DNA from: Tridacna crocea
Lineage: Eukaryota; Mollusca; Bivalvia; Cardiida; Cardiidae
Assembly: GCA_943736015.1 (NCBI GenBank)
Contig: OX031063.1
Span: 31,554,172-31,618,171 of the forward strand
Length of the DNA: 64,000 nucleotides
Direction: 5' to 3'
This document shows positions 1-11,994 of this stretch, in pieces. Both the position numbers and the translations under genes were made by a program. The notes under the pieces were generated by a model that was not told the origin of the DNA, did not search any database, and saw nothing but the letters and a program-made list of their open reading frames with translations. Positions within the stretch are counted from its first letter, which is position 1; each line of letters starts with the position of its first letter.

Positions 1-540
1 CTTATTATTCTAGTGCTTTTTCATGATATTGTGACAACCTTCGGGATATGATACCAGTACTTTCTCCTTTTATAGCAAGATCTTTTAAAGGTAATGCAAA
101 CAAGACTTATAAAACATATTTCTCGCTTACCTTATCGATATCCCGTCTATTGATCGATTAACTTCAAAAGTAGACTTCGGCAACATAGTCCTTTGCTTCA
201 TCACTTCTTTACAAGATCAGATTGTGTCAAGGATTCCTAAACATGAAATATCAAAAAACACATTCTCTCTTTCTGTCTGTCTGTCTGTCTCTCAGCATCA
301 CTGACCAAAGGTCTATAGTTCGATTTCTCGGCCAATCTTATTTTCTGTGTCGGGATTCGGGAAGGTAGAAAGGAAAGGACCCGTTAAACAAACTCAAATA
401 AAACATAGGTAATTGCCTGTGATATAACTCAAAGTATGTTGAAGTCGTCAGATCGGGCTCATAACTTCCATTTTCGTTAACATGACGCTCTTTAAGATCT
501 GAACAAATAGAAAACAAAACTTCATCAGCGTAATTCTCAG

Positions 541-613
541 CTAAGTTGCTCAGTTGATGCCATGATCGGCCTGAAACTTGGGGTTAACAGGTTCGATTTC
601 TCAGCTGTTGCAA
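541..613 (+). repeat. tRNA-like module (SINE-head relic)
   Basis: A box-A-like stretch (GTTGCTCAGTTGATG) is followed about 40 bp later by box-B-like GGTTCGATTTC, the spacing of a tRNA gene or tRNA-derived SINE head. No full cloverleaf can be folded by eye. Equivalents lie at +5121 and near 10,800. Confidence 0.35.
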
Positions 614-754
614 TTTTTATCCGAGATTTGATATTATTTTCTCGTCACTCCGCATTTTCTTTCCCTTCTTTCAATTCACAACACAACTGGACATCACTTT
701 TCTTTACAAAAATGTTACCATTTCTTCTCGCACATAACAACCCTCCAGGAATAA

Positions 755-825
755 AAGTAGCGGCAAAGTAATGTTTCACGATTAAAACCCAAGGTTCTAT
801 AGTTCGATAGCCCGGCTATTCTAAT
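755..825 (+). repeat. tRNA-like module, divergent
   Basis: A box-B-like segment (TAGTTCGATAGCC) is preceded by AGTAGCGGCAAAGTAATG, a phrase also present in the module at 1257-1332. This suggests two copies of one degenerate tRNA-derived repeat. Function unknown. Confidence 0.3.
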
Positions 826-967
826 TTTCTTTTTCAGGATTGGTGCGTGCCATATAACTGAAATTATGTTGAAATCGTCAGATCGGGCTCATAACTTTCA
901 TTTTCGTTAACATGGCTCCCTTAAAGATATGATCGATCACAAAATCTTCATCAGCATGATTTTTTAC

Positions 968-1042
968 CTTAGTTGCTCAGTTGATGACGAACGAGGCCTG
1001 ACACTAGGGGTTCTCGGGTTCGATTCCCCAGCTATTCGACTC
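968..1042 (+). repeat. tRNA-like module with good T-arm
   Basis: GTTGCTCAGTTGATGACG resembles a D-arm/box A. CGGGTTCGATTCCCC fits box B and gives a T-stem with four of five pairs. It is the most tRNA-like module of the unit, but no convincing anticodon arm is visible. Copies occur at 6089-6163 and near 11,227-11,301. Confidence 0.4.
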
Positions 1043-1256
1043 TATTTTTTAAGTTTTGATTACATGACAAGCGTCATTCATTATACATCGCTCACATTTT
1101 GCCCCTTAAATTCAGAAAAGAACTCCTACCTGGTTTTTTATAAAATGTAACTATGTCTACTCGTATAGAACAATCCACAAGGCATAAAGTGAAAACTTCA
1201 AAATCAGCTAATTTCCTTCAATCTCGCTCTCACTCCCTCTCTCTTTAGACCGTCCA

Positions 1257-1332
1257 TCATTAGCCAAGGCAGCGGCAAAGTAACGTTCCAGGCTTTAAAC
1301 TGAAGGTTCTATGGTTCGAATCCCAGCATATC
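1257..1332 (+). repeat. tRNA-like module
   Basis: TTAGCCAAGGCAGCGGCAAAG lies about 40 bp before TATGGTTCGAATCCC, a good box B. It is repeated at 6378-6453 and, with substitutions, near 11,518-11,593. Probably a tRNA-derived SINE remnant; no poly-A or target duplication is seen. Confidence 0.38.
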
Positions 1333-1814
1333 TAATTTCCATCTTTAGACCAGTTATATTTTAGTTTTATAATTATAGGTCTCCTCTGTTTCTGGGGACT
1401 TTTACCACCCATATGCCACAGAGGCGAAGGCAGCCACCAATTTCTAAGGCCCCGAGTGGCGGGGGCCCTATTAAATTTTCATCGCTCACAGATTTTTTTG
1501 TTTTGGAATAATGTGCAAGGTACTGGTAAGTGAAATTCCAACACAGCATGGATGGTGCACATATAACTGATATGACTGAAATAATACACTTTCAACTCTG
1601 TATGAATCCGCTACAAAAAATTACACTCAAAATTACGGACTGGGGGAGCATCATATCAAGTAAGAAATGATCATACAGACTGAGGAAAATATGAGAAAGG
1701 AAGCAAATTACTTTTTTAAAAGGAAAAGTATGGGCATCATGGTAAGAGAATACAGTCTTTCAAACGTAAGACACACAACAAGGATACCACAGCTGCAATA
1801 TCAAGTTTGCCACT

Positions 1815-2420
1815 AGATAGATAGATATACAGAAAGATAGATAGGTAGATAGATATGTAGATAGAGTGATAGAAAGATAGATAGATAGAATTAAAAGTAC
1901 AAAAAGCGAAAGAAATTGATGGGATAGTGAGACGAGAGGAAAGTTTGAAGGAAGGAAAACGAAGTCAAGGGAGACAGAAAGAGAGAACTTGACAGAATAG
2001 ATAAATAGAAAATGAGACAGAAGATAGTGGAATAGCGAAAGAGACAGAAAGAAACAGAGACAGAGAGACTGTGTTAAAGGAGGCAGTGAGATACAGATAG
2101 AAAGAGGGAGGAAAAGAAATAGGAAGGGATAGAGAGAGAAATATAGAGCGAGAGGAAGACAGAAAGCGAGAGAGAGAGAGAGAGACAGAGATACAGCAAG
2201 AGACTGAGAGTGGAAGTCAGTGTTGAGAGAAAGATAAAATGAGGAGCAGAGAGTAAGACAAACAGTTCGAAAGGCAGTAGACAGAGAAGAAGGGCCAAAG
2301 AGAGAAAAAGAGAGAAACAATAGAGATAGACAAATGGAGAGAAATGTAGAGAGACAGAAATAGCGAAACCAGAGATAGAAATAGATATCGAAATGAAGAA
2401 GAGATAGAGAGTGAGAGATT
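1815..2420. repeat. GATA and GA/GACA purine-rich low-complexity tract
   Basis: Begins with GATA-type repeats (1815-1893), then ~500 bp of almost pure purine with AGAG, GACAGA and GAGAG runs. The opposite strand reads as long Leu/Ser-rich open frames, which arise only because CT-rich DNA lacks stop codons. Confidence 0.9.
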
Positions 2421-2439
2421 ACAGAAATGAGGGTGATTA

Positions 2440-4310
2440 CATTATTTTCAGATCGTTCAGACTGAGGGTTAAGATCATGAAGAAGACGTTGAGGCCGAAG
2501 AGTTATCGGTGAAACACAGGGTTCATAAGTTTCGTCATCGGAAGGCACATTCAATTAAGTTAGGTTCAAATATGAAAAAAACAGAATAAACAAGCTAATC
2601 GAGCATTGGGTTGAAATAATAGAAGGACACTGTTTCATGGTTTGGGGGAACATCGAACTTAGAACGTATTTCACCGCCTGAGACAAAGTAAAAGGAACCA
2701 AAAGAACACATTTCCGACTGGCGTTGCAGGCTAACAGGAAGGGAGTAAAATCTCTGGAAGGACACAGGCTTGTAGCTTGATCAAACATCTCACTCACCAA
2801 GGCTGCCATCTCAATTCTTAAAATAACATAAAGCAAGCTGTTGTAGTAACCAATGGACAGAGGATACATCTTCGAACTGTGGGCATATCAAGAAGGCAAG
2901 GGATACAGTCTAATTGAAAACGGGTAAATTTTAAGACAGAACACAGCTTTAGGGCCTTATGGTATATACGAGTGACTTAGACTGAGGGTTTTCCATTCCT
3001 TACTTTGGGTTCAACGATCTAATCTTTTAAGACTGGAAGAAAAGTTGCATTTGGGATACTCTGAAATTACTCTTACAGATTTAAAGTACATGTCAGGAAA
3101 AGAGTGCATAGACAATCTCTGCATAAGGCACCATATGATTGAGGCAGTGGTTCAGGGCCTGGGGGCTACGTTCAACTGACTAAAGGGACGATTTCAAAGT
3201 CTTAGAGGATACGAAATAGAATGGCGAAACATTCCACGAACCGAGGATACAATCTCAAGGACTCAATACGCTTGTTACGAATTCATGGTTGGTTTGGGGC
3301 GCTGTGAATATGAAATCGCCGACTGGGGGTACAGGCTTCGGAACTTGTGCAGTAACAGAAAGGTAGAATGACACTTTCAGGACCTATTGGCAGGCAATTT
3401 CAAGCGGTATGGAGCTCGAAACTAAAGGTGTAAACTCAAAGAAAAACAATAAATATTTCTCGGACTGAGGGTACATCTCTTCAACTACAGGTAAATCAAA
3501 CAGACTGAAAGGGGTAATGCATGGCATTTCCTTAAATTGAAATTAAAAACAAGTTTATAGACCATTTGCATTTGACAGACCGACGATACATCTTACAGAA
3601 ACACACATACAAGGGACCAAAAGGTGATTAATCATATCGAATAACTTCCAGAGGTAAGGTTTATCTCAGTGACTAAGGCTAAAGCTGAATGAAGTAGAAA
3701 AATAAGGAACTAGTTGATTCTCAAGCGTTCGTCGACTCAGCTCATGGTATTGAGTTCATCTCACAAATTGAGGGTACATACTGGGATTGGGTTAAATGAG
3801 ATTAAAGACGATGGTAAGGACTAATGGGCTAGTAATACGGACTAAATGTATTTTTCCCGATATGAAAGAACAACCTGTGGACTGAGGATACAATCAGTAA
3901 GAAACAGAGATTACTTGTTTTATGGAATTGATGCGGCAAAGTATCTTCTCATCTCAGTGCTGATAATCCTTCAAACACAGTCAGGAAAAGAAAGCAGCAA
4001 GTGCCAAAGGGAACAATATTGTGCGAAGTACTGGTACAGCAAAGCATTGATCTCCCTCCTAATAGCTTGTATCTTTCTTTAAATTGAATCAAAAACTCTG
4101 CCTTTCAAGCCTCTTAAAATTCACTTCTGCAAAATTCTAAATATGTGGCCATCAGAATCTAGTGTTCACACATTTTGCTTTTTCCATCATTGTTCTTTAC
4201 AAACAGTTACAATGTCTTCTTGCGCATAACAACCTTCCAGGAATAAATAAATACAGACTGGAAATGTATTTCCCTTTGTGAAAGTAAAATCTGCGGACTA
4301 ACGACAATCA
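2440..4310 (+). repeat. recurring GGACTGAGG(G/A)TACA(A/T)C motif field
   Basis: Variants of the motif are seen near 2458, 2863, 2978, 3237, 3319, 3461, 3579, 3768, 3879 and 4294, with outliers at 1636 and 1677, roughly every 80-200 bp and always in the same orientation. This resembles a very old, eroded tandem repeat. Unit 2 carries the same set. Confidence 0.5.
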
Positions 4311-4612
4311 CTTAGACTGAAAATATGCTCTGTAGAATTAATGACTGTTATACTGACAGGGCGCAATCTTATCTCAGCGCTCATTATTATTTCGACTATG
4401 TTATATGAGAAAAGCAGCCAGTGTCAAAGGGAACAACATTGTGCGAAGTACTGGTAAATAGTTATCCTCCCTGTAAAAGCTTATATTTTCTTGAATCCGC
4501 ACCTCTGCATCATTTTTCTGCACAAAATGTTAAAATTTGTTCTTGCACATAAAATCCCTTTAGAAATCAAGTAAACATGTAAAAATCAAATTCACTTCCC
4601 TCTCTCTCTCAG

Positions 4613-4692
4613 ATCGTATTGCCCAGTTGCTTGGTCGGTAAAGTACATGGCTTATAACCTATACACTCGCAGGTCCACTCCCCAAGCTGTAC
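4613..4692 (+). repeat. tRNA-like module, degenerate
   Basis: ATTGCCCAGTTGCTTGGTCGG resembles box A with a D-arm, and GCAGGTCCACTCCCC sits where box B would be but has lost TTCGA. Repeated at 9732-9811. Confidence 0.28.
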
Positions 4693-4844
4693 CAATTTCT
4701 GTCTAGTGGCTAGTGGTTTGGAAAGACTGTTACAAGAGCACTGACCGCGCCATTTACCTGACATCTAGGTAAAACACCATTAAAAACAACATGCAAACAC
4801 AGAAATCTAACTCCGCTACAACATCCAGCACTACCAACTTAATC

Positions 4845-4868
4845 GTCATCATCATCATCATCATCATC
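4845..4868. repeat. (ATC)n microsatellite, unit 1
   Basis: Short ATC run; the unit 2 allele is longer. Confidence 0.9.
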
Positions 4869-6933
4869 CAAGCAATTCTTAGAAAGCTTTACAACTGCCG
4901 TAAACTTGAACAGCTTTACTCAATACAAGTTTAGTTCACTTTTCAACACTGTTAAAAGAAATCGGAAAAAACATCTTTGTTCTACAAATCATTTCCATTT
5001 CTGTACTCGATTTCCAACTTGGCCAAAGTCTTTCAAATTGCTTATCCACAGTTTTTCCTTTTATTATCTTAAGAAGTTTTGATTCTTTCCAAAAGATCAG
5101 TAAACAACAAGTAAATAAAAACTTATTATTCTAGTGCTTTTTCATGATATTGTGACAACCTTCGGGATATGATACCAGTACTTTCTCCTTTTATAGCAAG
5201 ATCTTTTAAAGGTAATGCAAACAAGACTTATAAAACATATTTCTCGCTTACCTTATCGATATCCCGTCTATTGATCGATTAACTTCAAAAGTAGACTTCG
5301 GCAACATAGTCCTTTGCTTCATCACTTCTTTACAAGATCAGATTGTGTCAAGGATTCCTAAACATGAAATATCAAAAAACACATTCTCTCTTTCTGTCTG
5401 TCTGTCTGTCTCTCAGCATCACTGACCAAAGGTCTATAGTTCGATTTCTCGGCCAATCTTATTTTCTGTGTCAGGATTCGGGAAGGTAGAAAGGAAAGGA
5501 CCCGTTAAACAAACTCAAATAAAACATAGGTAATTGCCTGTGATATAACTCAAAGTATGTTGAAGTCGTCAGATCGGGCTCATAACTTCCATTTTCGTTA
5601 ACATGACGCTCTTTAAGATCTGAACAAATAGAAAACAAAACTTCATCAGCGTAATTCTCAGCTAAGTTGCTCAGTTGATGCCATGATCGGCCTGAAACTT
5701 GGGGTTAACAGGTTCGATTTCCCAGCTGTTGCAATTTTTATCCGAGATTTGATATTATTTTCTCGTCACTCCGCATTTTCTTTCCCTTCTTTCAATTCAC
5801 AACACAACTGGACATCACTTTTCTTTACAAAAATGTTACCATTTCTTCTCGCACATAACAACCCTCCAGGAATAAAAGTAGCGGCAAAGTAATGTTTCAT
5901 GATTAAAACCCAAGGTTCTATAGTTCGATAGCCCGGCTATTCTAATTTTCTTTTTTAGGATTGGTGCGTGCCATATAACTGAAATTATGTTGAAATCGTC
6001 AGATCGGGCTCATAACTTTCATTTTCGTTAACATGGCTCCCTTAAAGATATGATCGATCACAAAATCTTCATCAGCATGATTTTTTACCTTAGTTGCTCA
6101 GTTGATGACGAACGAGGCCTGAAACTAGGGGTTCTCGGGTTCGATTCCCCAGCTATTCGACTCTATTTTTTAAGTTTTGATTACATGACAAGCGTCATTC
6201 ATTATACATCGCTCACATTTTGCCCCTTAAATTCAGAAAAGAACTCCTACCTGGTTTTTTATAAAATGTAACTATGTCTACTCGTATAGAACAATCCACA
6301 AGGCATAAAGTGAAAACTTCAAAATCAGCTAATTTCCTTCAATCTCGCTCTCACTCCCTCTCTCTTTAGACCGTCCATCATTAGCCAAGGCAGCGGCAAA
6401 GTAACGTTCCAGGCTTTAAACTGAAGGTTCTATGGTTCGAATCCCAGCATATCTAATTTCCATCTTTAGACCAGTTATATTTTAGTTTTATAATTATAGG
6501 TCTCCTCTGTTTCTGGGGACTTTTACCACCCATATGCCACAGAGGCGAAGGCAGCCACCAATTTCTAAGGCCCCGAGTGGCGGGGGCCCTATTAAATTTT
6601 CATCGCTCACAGATTTTTTTGTTTTGGAATAATGTGCAAGGTACTGGTAAGTGAAATTCCTACACAGCATGGATGGTGCACATATAACTGATATGACTGA
6701 AATAATACACTTTCAACTCTGTATGAATCCGCTACAAAAAATTACACTCAAAATTACGGACTGGGGGAGCATCATATCAAGTAAGAAATGATCATACAGA
6801 CTGAGGAAAATATGAGAAAGGAAGCAAATTACTTTTTTAAAAGGAAAAGTATGGGCATCATGGTAAGAGAATACAGTCTTTCAAACGTAAGACACACAAC
6901 AAGGATACCACAGCTGCAATATCAAGTTTGCCA

Positions 6934-7540
6934 CTAGATAGATAGATATACAGAAAGATAGATAGGTAGATAGATATGTAGATAGAGTGATAGAAAGATA
7001 GATAGATAGAATTAAAAGTACAAAAAGCGAAAGAAATTGATGGGATAGTGAGACGAGAGGAAAGTTTGAAGGAAGGAAAACGAAGTCAAGGGAGACAGAA
7101 AGAGAGAACTTGACAGAATAGATAAATAGAAAATGAGACAGAAGATAGTGGAATAGCGAAAGACACAGAAAAAAACAGAGACAGAGAGACTGTGTTAAAG
7201 GAGGCAGTGAGATACAGATAGAAAGAGGGAGGAAAAGAAATAGGAAGGGATAGAGAGAGAAATATAGAGCGAGAGGAAGACAGAAAGCGAGAGAGAGAGA
7301 GAGACAGAGATACAGCAAGAGACTGAGAGTGGAAGTCAGTGTTGAGAGAAAGATAAAATGAGGAGCAGAGAGTAAGACAAACAGTTCGAAAGGCAGTAGA
7401 CAGAGAAGAAGGGCCAAAGAGAGAAAAAGAGAGAAACAATAGAGATAGACAAATGGAGAGAAATGTAGAGAGACAGAAATAGCGAAACCAGAGATAGAAA
7501 TAGATATCGAAATGAAGAAGAGATAGAGAGTGAGAGATTA
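6934..7540. repeat. GATA and GA purine-rich tract, unit 2 copy
   Basis: Equivalent of 1815-2420 with a shorter GAGAGA run near 7290. This change shifts the frame of the antisense Leu/Ser reading, as expected of non-coding microsatellite DNA. Confidence 0.9.
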
Positions 7541-9963
7541 CAGAAATGAGGGTGATTACATTATTTTCAGATCGTTCAGACTGAGGGTTAAGATCATGAA
7601 GAAGACGTTGAGGCCGAAGAGTTATCGGTGAAACACAGGGTTCATAAGTTTCGTCATCGGAAGGCACATTCAATTAAGTTAGGTTCAAATATGAAAAAAA
7701 CAGAATAAACAAGCTAATCGAGCATTGGGTTGAAATAATAGAAGGACATTGTTTCATGGTTTGGGGGAACATCGAACTTAGAACGTATTTCACCGCCTGA
7801 GACAAAGTAAAAGGAACCAAAAGAACACATTTCCGACTGGCGTTGCAGGCTAACAGGAAGGGAGTAAAATCTCTGGAAGGACACAGGCTTGTAGCTTGAT
7901 CAAACATCTCACTCACCAAGGCTGCCATCTCAATTCTTAAAATAACATAAAGCAAGCTGTTGTAGTAACCAATGGACAGAGGATACATCTTCGAACTGTG
8001 GGCATATCAAGAAGGCAAGGGATACAGTCTAATTGAAAACGGGTAAATTTTAAGACAGAACACAGCTTTAGGGCCTTATGGTATATACGAGTGACTTAGA
8101 CTGAGGGTTTTCCATTCCTTACTTTGGGTTCAACGATCTAATCTTTTAAGACTGGAAGAAAAGTTGCATTTGGGATACTCTGAAATTACTCTTACAGATT
8201 TAAAGTACATGTCAGGAAAAGAGTGCATAGACAATCTCTGCATAAGGCACCATATGATTGAGGCAGTGGTTCAGGGCCTGGGGGCTACGTTCAACTGACT
8301 AAAGGGACGATTTCAAAGTCTTAGAGGATACGAAATAGAATGGCGAAACATTCCACGAACCGAGGATACAATCTCAAGGACTCAATACGCTTGTTACGCA
8401 TTCATGGTTGGTTTGGGGCGCTGTGAATATGAAATCGCCGACTGGGGGTACAGGCTTCGGAACTTGTGCAGTAACAGAAAGGTAGAATGACACTTTCAGG
8501 ACCTATTGGCAGGCAATTTCAAGCGGTATGGAGCTCGAAACTAAAGGTGTAAACTCAAAGAAAAACAATAAATATTTCTCGGACTGAGGGTACATCTCTT
8601 CAACTACAGGTAAATCAAACAGACTGAAAGGGGTAATGCATGGCATTTCCTTAAATTGAAATTAAAAACAAGTTTATAGACCATTTGCATTTGACAGACC
8701 GACGATACATCTTACAGAAACACACATACAAGGGACCAAAAGGTGATTAATCATATCGAATAACTTCCAGAGGTAAGGTTTATCTCAGTGACTAAGGCTA
8801 AAGCTGAATGAAGTAGAAAAATAAGGAACTAGTTGATTCTCAAGCGTTCGTCGACTCAGCTCATGGTATTGAGTTCATCTCACAAATTGAGGGTACATAC
8901 TGGGATTGGGTTAAATGAGATTAAAGACGATGGTAAGGACTAATGGGCTAGTAATACGGACTAAATGTATTTTTCCCGATATGAAAGAACAACCTGTGGA
9001 CTGAGGATACAATCAGTAAGAAACAGAGATTACTTGTTTTATGGAACTGATGCGGCAAAGTATCTTCTCATCTCAGTGCTGATAATCCTTCAAACACAGT
9101 CAGAAAAAGAAAGCAGCAAGTGCCAAAGGGAACAATATTGTGCGAAGTACTGGTACAGCAAAGCATTGATCTCCCTCCTAATAGCTTGTATCTTTCTTTA
9201 AATTGAATCAAAAACTCTGCCTTTCAAGCCTCTTAAAATTCACTTCTGCAAAATTCTAAATATGTGGCCATCAGAATCTAGTGTTCACACATTTTGCTTT
9301 TTCCATCATTGTTCTTTACAAACAGTTACAATGTCTTCTTGCGCATAACAACCTTCCAGGAATAAATAAATACAGACTGGAAATGTATTTCCCTTTGTGA
9401 AAGTAAAATCTGCGGACTAACGAAAATCACTTAGACTGAAAATATGCTCTGTAGAATTAATGACTGTTATACTGACAGGGCGCAATCTTATCTCAGCGCT
9501 CATTATTATTTCGACTATGTTATATGAGAAAAGCAGCCAGTGTCAAAGGGAACAACATTGTGCGAAGTACTGGTAAATAGTTATCCTCCCTGTAAAAGCT
9601 TATATTTTCTTGAATCCGCACCTGTGCATCATTTTTCTGCTCAAAATGTTAAAATTTGTTCTTGCACATAAAATCCCTTTAGAAATCAAGTAAACATGTA
9701 AAAATCAAATTCACTTCCCTCTCTCTCTCAGATCGTATTGCCCAGTTGCTTGGTCGGTAAAGTACATGGCTTATAACCTATACACTCGCAGGTCCACTCC
9801 CCAAGCTGTACCAATTTCTGTCTAGTGGCTAGTGGTTTGGAAAGACTGTTACAAGAGCACTGACCGCGCCATTTACCTGACATCTAGGTAAAACACCATT
9901 AAAAACAACATGCAAACACAGAAATCTAACTCCGCTACAACATCCAGCACTACCAACTTAATC

Positions 9964-9964
9964 G

Positions 9965-9993
<29 letters not shown>
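9964..9993. repeat. (ATC)n microsatellite, unit 2
   Basis: Expanded counterpart of the unit 1 run, contributing to the length difference between the units. Confidence 0.9.
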
Positions 9994-9995
<2 letters not shown>

Positions 9996-10251
9996 AGCAA
10001 TTCTTAGAAAGCTTCACAACTGCCGTAAACTTGAACAGCTTTACTCAGAGTAATACAAGTTTAGTTCACTTTTCAACACTGTTAAAAGAAATCGGAAAAA
10101 ACATCTTTGTTCTACAAATCAGTTCCATTTCTGTACTCGATTTCCAACTTGGCCAAAGTCTTTCAAATTGCTTATCCACAGTTTTTCCTTTTATTATCTT
10201 AAGAAGTTTTGATTCTTTCCAAAAGATCAGTAAACAACAAGTAAATAAAAA

Positions 10252-11905
10252 CTTATTATTCTAGTGCTTTTTCATGATATTGTGACAACCTTCGGGATAT
10301 GATACCAGTACTTTCTCCTTTTATAGCAAGATCTTTTAAAGGTAATGCAAACAAGACTTATAAAACATATTTCTCGCTTACCTTATCGATATCCCGTCTA
10401 TTGATCGATTAACTTCAAAAGTAGACTTCGGCAACATAGTCCTTTGCTTCATCACTTCTTTACAAGATCAGATTGTGTCAAGGATTCCTAAACATGAAAT
10501 ATCAAAAAACACATTCTCTCTTTCTGTCTCTCTCTTTCTGTCTGTCTGTCTGTCTCTCAGCACCACTGACCAAAGGTCTATAGTTCGATTTCTCGGCTAA
10601 TCTTATTTTCTGTGTCAGGTTTCGGGAAGGTGAAAGGACCCGTTGAACAAACTCAAATAAAACATAGGTAATTGCCTGTGATATAACTCAAAGTATGTTG
10701 AAGTCGTCAGATCGGGCTCATAACTTCCATTTTCGTTAACATGACGCTCTTTAAGATCTGAACAAATAGAAAACAAAACTTCATCAGCGTAATTCTCAGC
10801 TAAGTTGCTCAGTTGATGCCATGATCGGCCTGAAACTTGGGGTTAACAGGTTCGATTTCCCAGCTGTTGCAATTTTTATCCGAGATTTGATATTATTTTC
10901 TCGTCACTCCGCATTTTCTTTCCCTTCTTTCAATTCACAACACAACTGGACATCACTTTTCTTTACAAAAATGTTACCATTTCTTCTCGCACATAACAAC
11001 CCTCCAGGAATAAAAGTAGCGGCAAAGTAATGTTTCACGATTAAAACCCAAGGTTCTATAGTTCGATAGCCCGGCTATTCTAATTTTCTTTTTCAGGATT
11101 GGTGCGTGCCATATAACTGAAATTATGTTGAAATCGTCAGATCGGGCTCATAACTTTCATTTTCGTTAACATGGCTCCCTTAAAGATATGATCGATCACA
11201 AAATCTTCATCAGCATGATTTTTTACCTTAGTTGCTCAGTTGATGACGAACGAGGCCTGAAACTAGGGGTTCTCGGGTTCGATTCCCCAGCTATTCGACT
11301 CTATTTTTTAAGTTTTGATTACATGACAAGCGTCATTCATTATATATCGCTCACATTTTGCCCCTTAAATTCAGAAAAGAACTCCTACCTGGTTTTTTAT
11401 AAAATGTAACTATGTCTACTCGTATAGAACAATCCACAAGGCATAAAGTGAAAACTTCAAAATCAGCTAATTTCCTTCAATCTCGCTCTCACTCCCTCTC
11501 TCTTTAGACCGTCCATCATTAGCCAAGGCAGCGGCAAAGTAATGTTCCTGCCTTTAAACTGAAGTTTCTATGGTTCGAATGCCAGCATATCTAATTTCCT
11601 TCTTTAGACCAGTTATATTTTAGTTTTATAATTATAGGTCTCCTCTGTTTCTGGGGACTTTTACCACCCATATGCCACAGAGGCGAAGGCAGCCACCAAT
11701 TTCCAAGGCTCCGAGTGGCGGGGGCCCTATTAAATTTTCATCGCTCACAGATTTTTTTTCCGAAAACATATATGTAGGAAAGCAACCCGTTGTTTTGGAA
11801 TAATGTGCAAGGTACTGGAAGGGAAATTCCAACACAGCATGGAGAGGTGCACATGACGCCCTGAGATAACTGATGTGACTGAAATAATACACTTTCAACT
11901 CTGAG
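10252..11905. repeat. 5.1-kb tandem repeat, unit 3 (truncated)
   Basis: Matches the first ~1.6 kb of the units, then leaves the alignment around 11,905 and runs into a TTAA-hairpin MITE. It differs more than units 1 and 2 do from each other: extra ctctctttctgt bases near 10,525, and an insertion after 11,758 that the other units lack. It looks like the older edge of the array. Confidence 0.9.
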
Positions 11906-11994
11906 CATATTTTGCCCAGATGAATTAAGTCTTTACCAAACAATACCGGGTCTTTATGGCTCTGAGAAAGAAACCTTCTGAAAACAATGTGGAA

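Larger units (their letters stand above)
1..5121. repeat. 5.12-kb direct tandem repeat, unit 1
   Basis: The sequence starting at base 1 (cttattattctagtgc) recurs at 5122 and 10252, and the intervening DNA matches almost base for base, with scattered substitutions such as gacactagg at 1011 versus gaaactagg in unit 2. The unit holds tRNA-like modules, a GATA/GA tract, an ATC microsatellite and a recurring GGACTGAGG motif. No recognisable protein is encoded. The unit start is arbitrary because the array probably continues upstream of the window. A tandem satellite or an old composite transposon are both possible. Confidence 0.93.
5122..10251. repeat. 5.13-kb direct tandem repeat, unit 2
   Basis: Near-identical second copy. 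The 9-bp length difference from unit 1 comes from small changes such as a longer ATC run (9964-9993), a short insertion near 10,047 and a shorter GA run near 7290. The few differences fall in non-coding and ORF positions alike, so nothing suggests protein-level constraint. Confidence 0.93.

Noticed and set aside
968-1042. Functional tRNA gene
   Set aside because: Box A and B are present, but acceptor and anticodon stems cannot be formed by eye. Called a tRNA-like module only.
1760-2554. 264-residue minus-strand open frame rich in Leu/Ser
   Set aside because: It is the antisense reading of GATA/GA low-complexity DNA. The unit 2 copy is split by a microsatellite length change, and no real protein features appear.
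2555-2869. 104-residue minus-strand frame kept in both 5.1-kb units
   Set aside because: Conservation reflects near-identity of the repeat DNA. There is no recognised motif, no splice or promoter signal, and nothing to show coding constraint.
3846-4082. 78-residue plus-strand frame in both units
   Set aside because: The visible differences between units change residues (Ile to Thr, Gly to Glu), and no domain is recognised.
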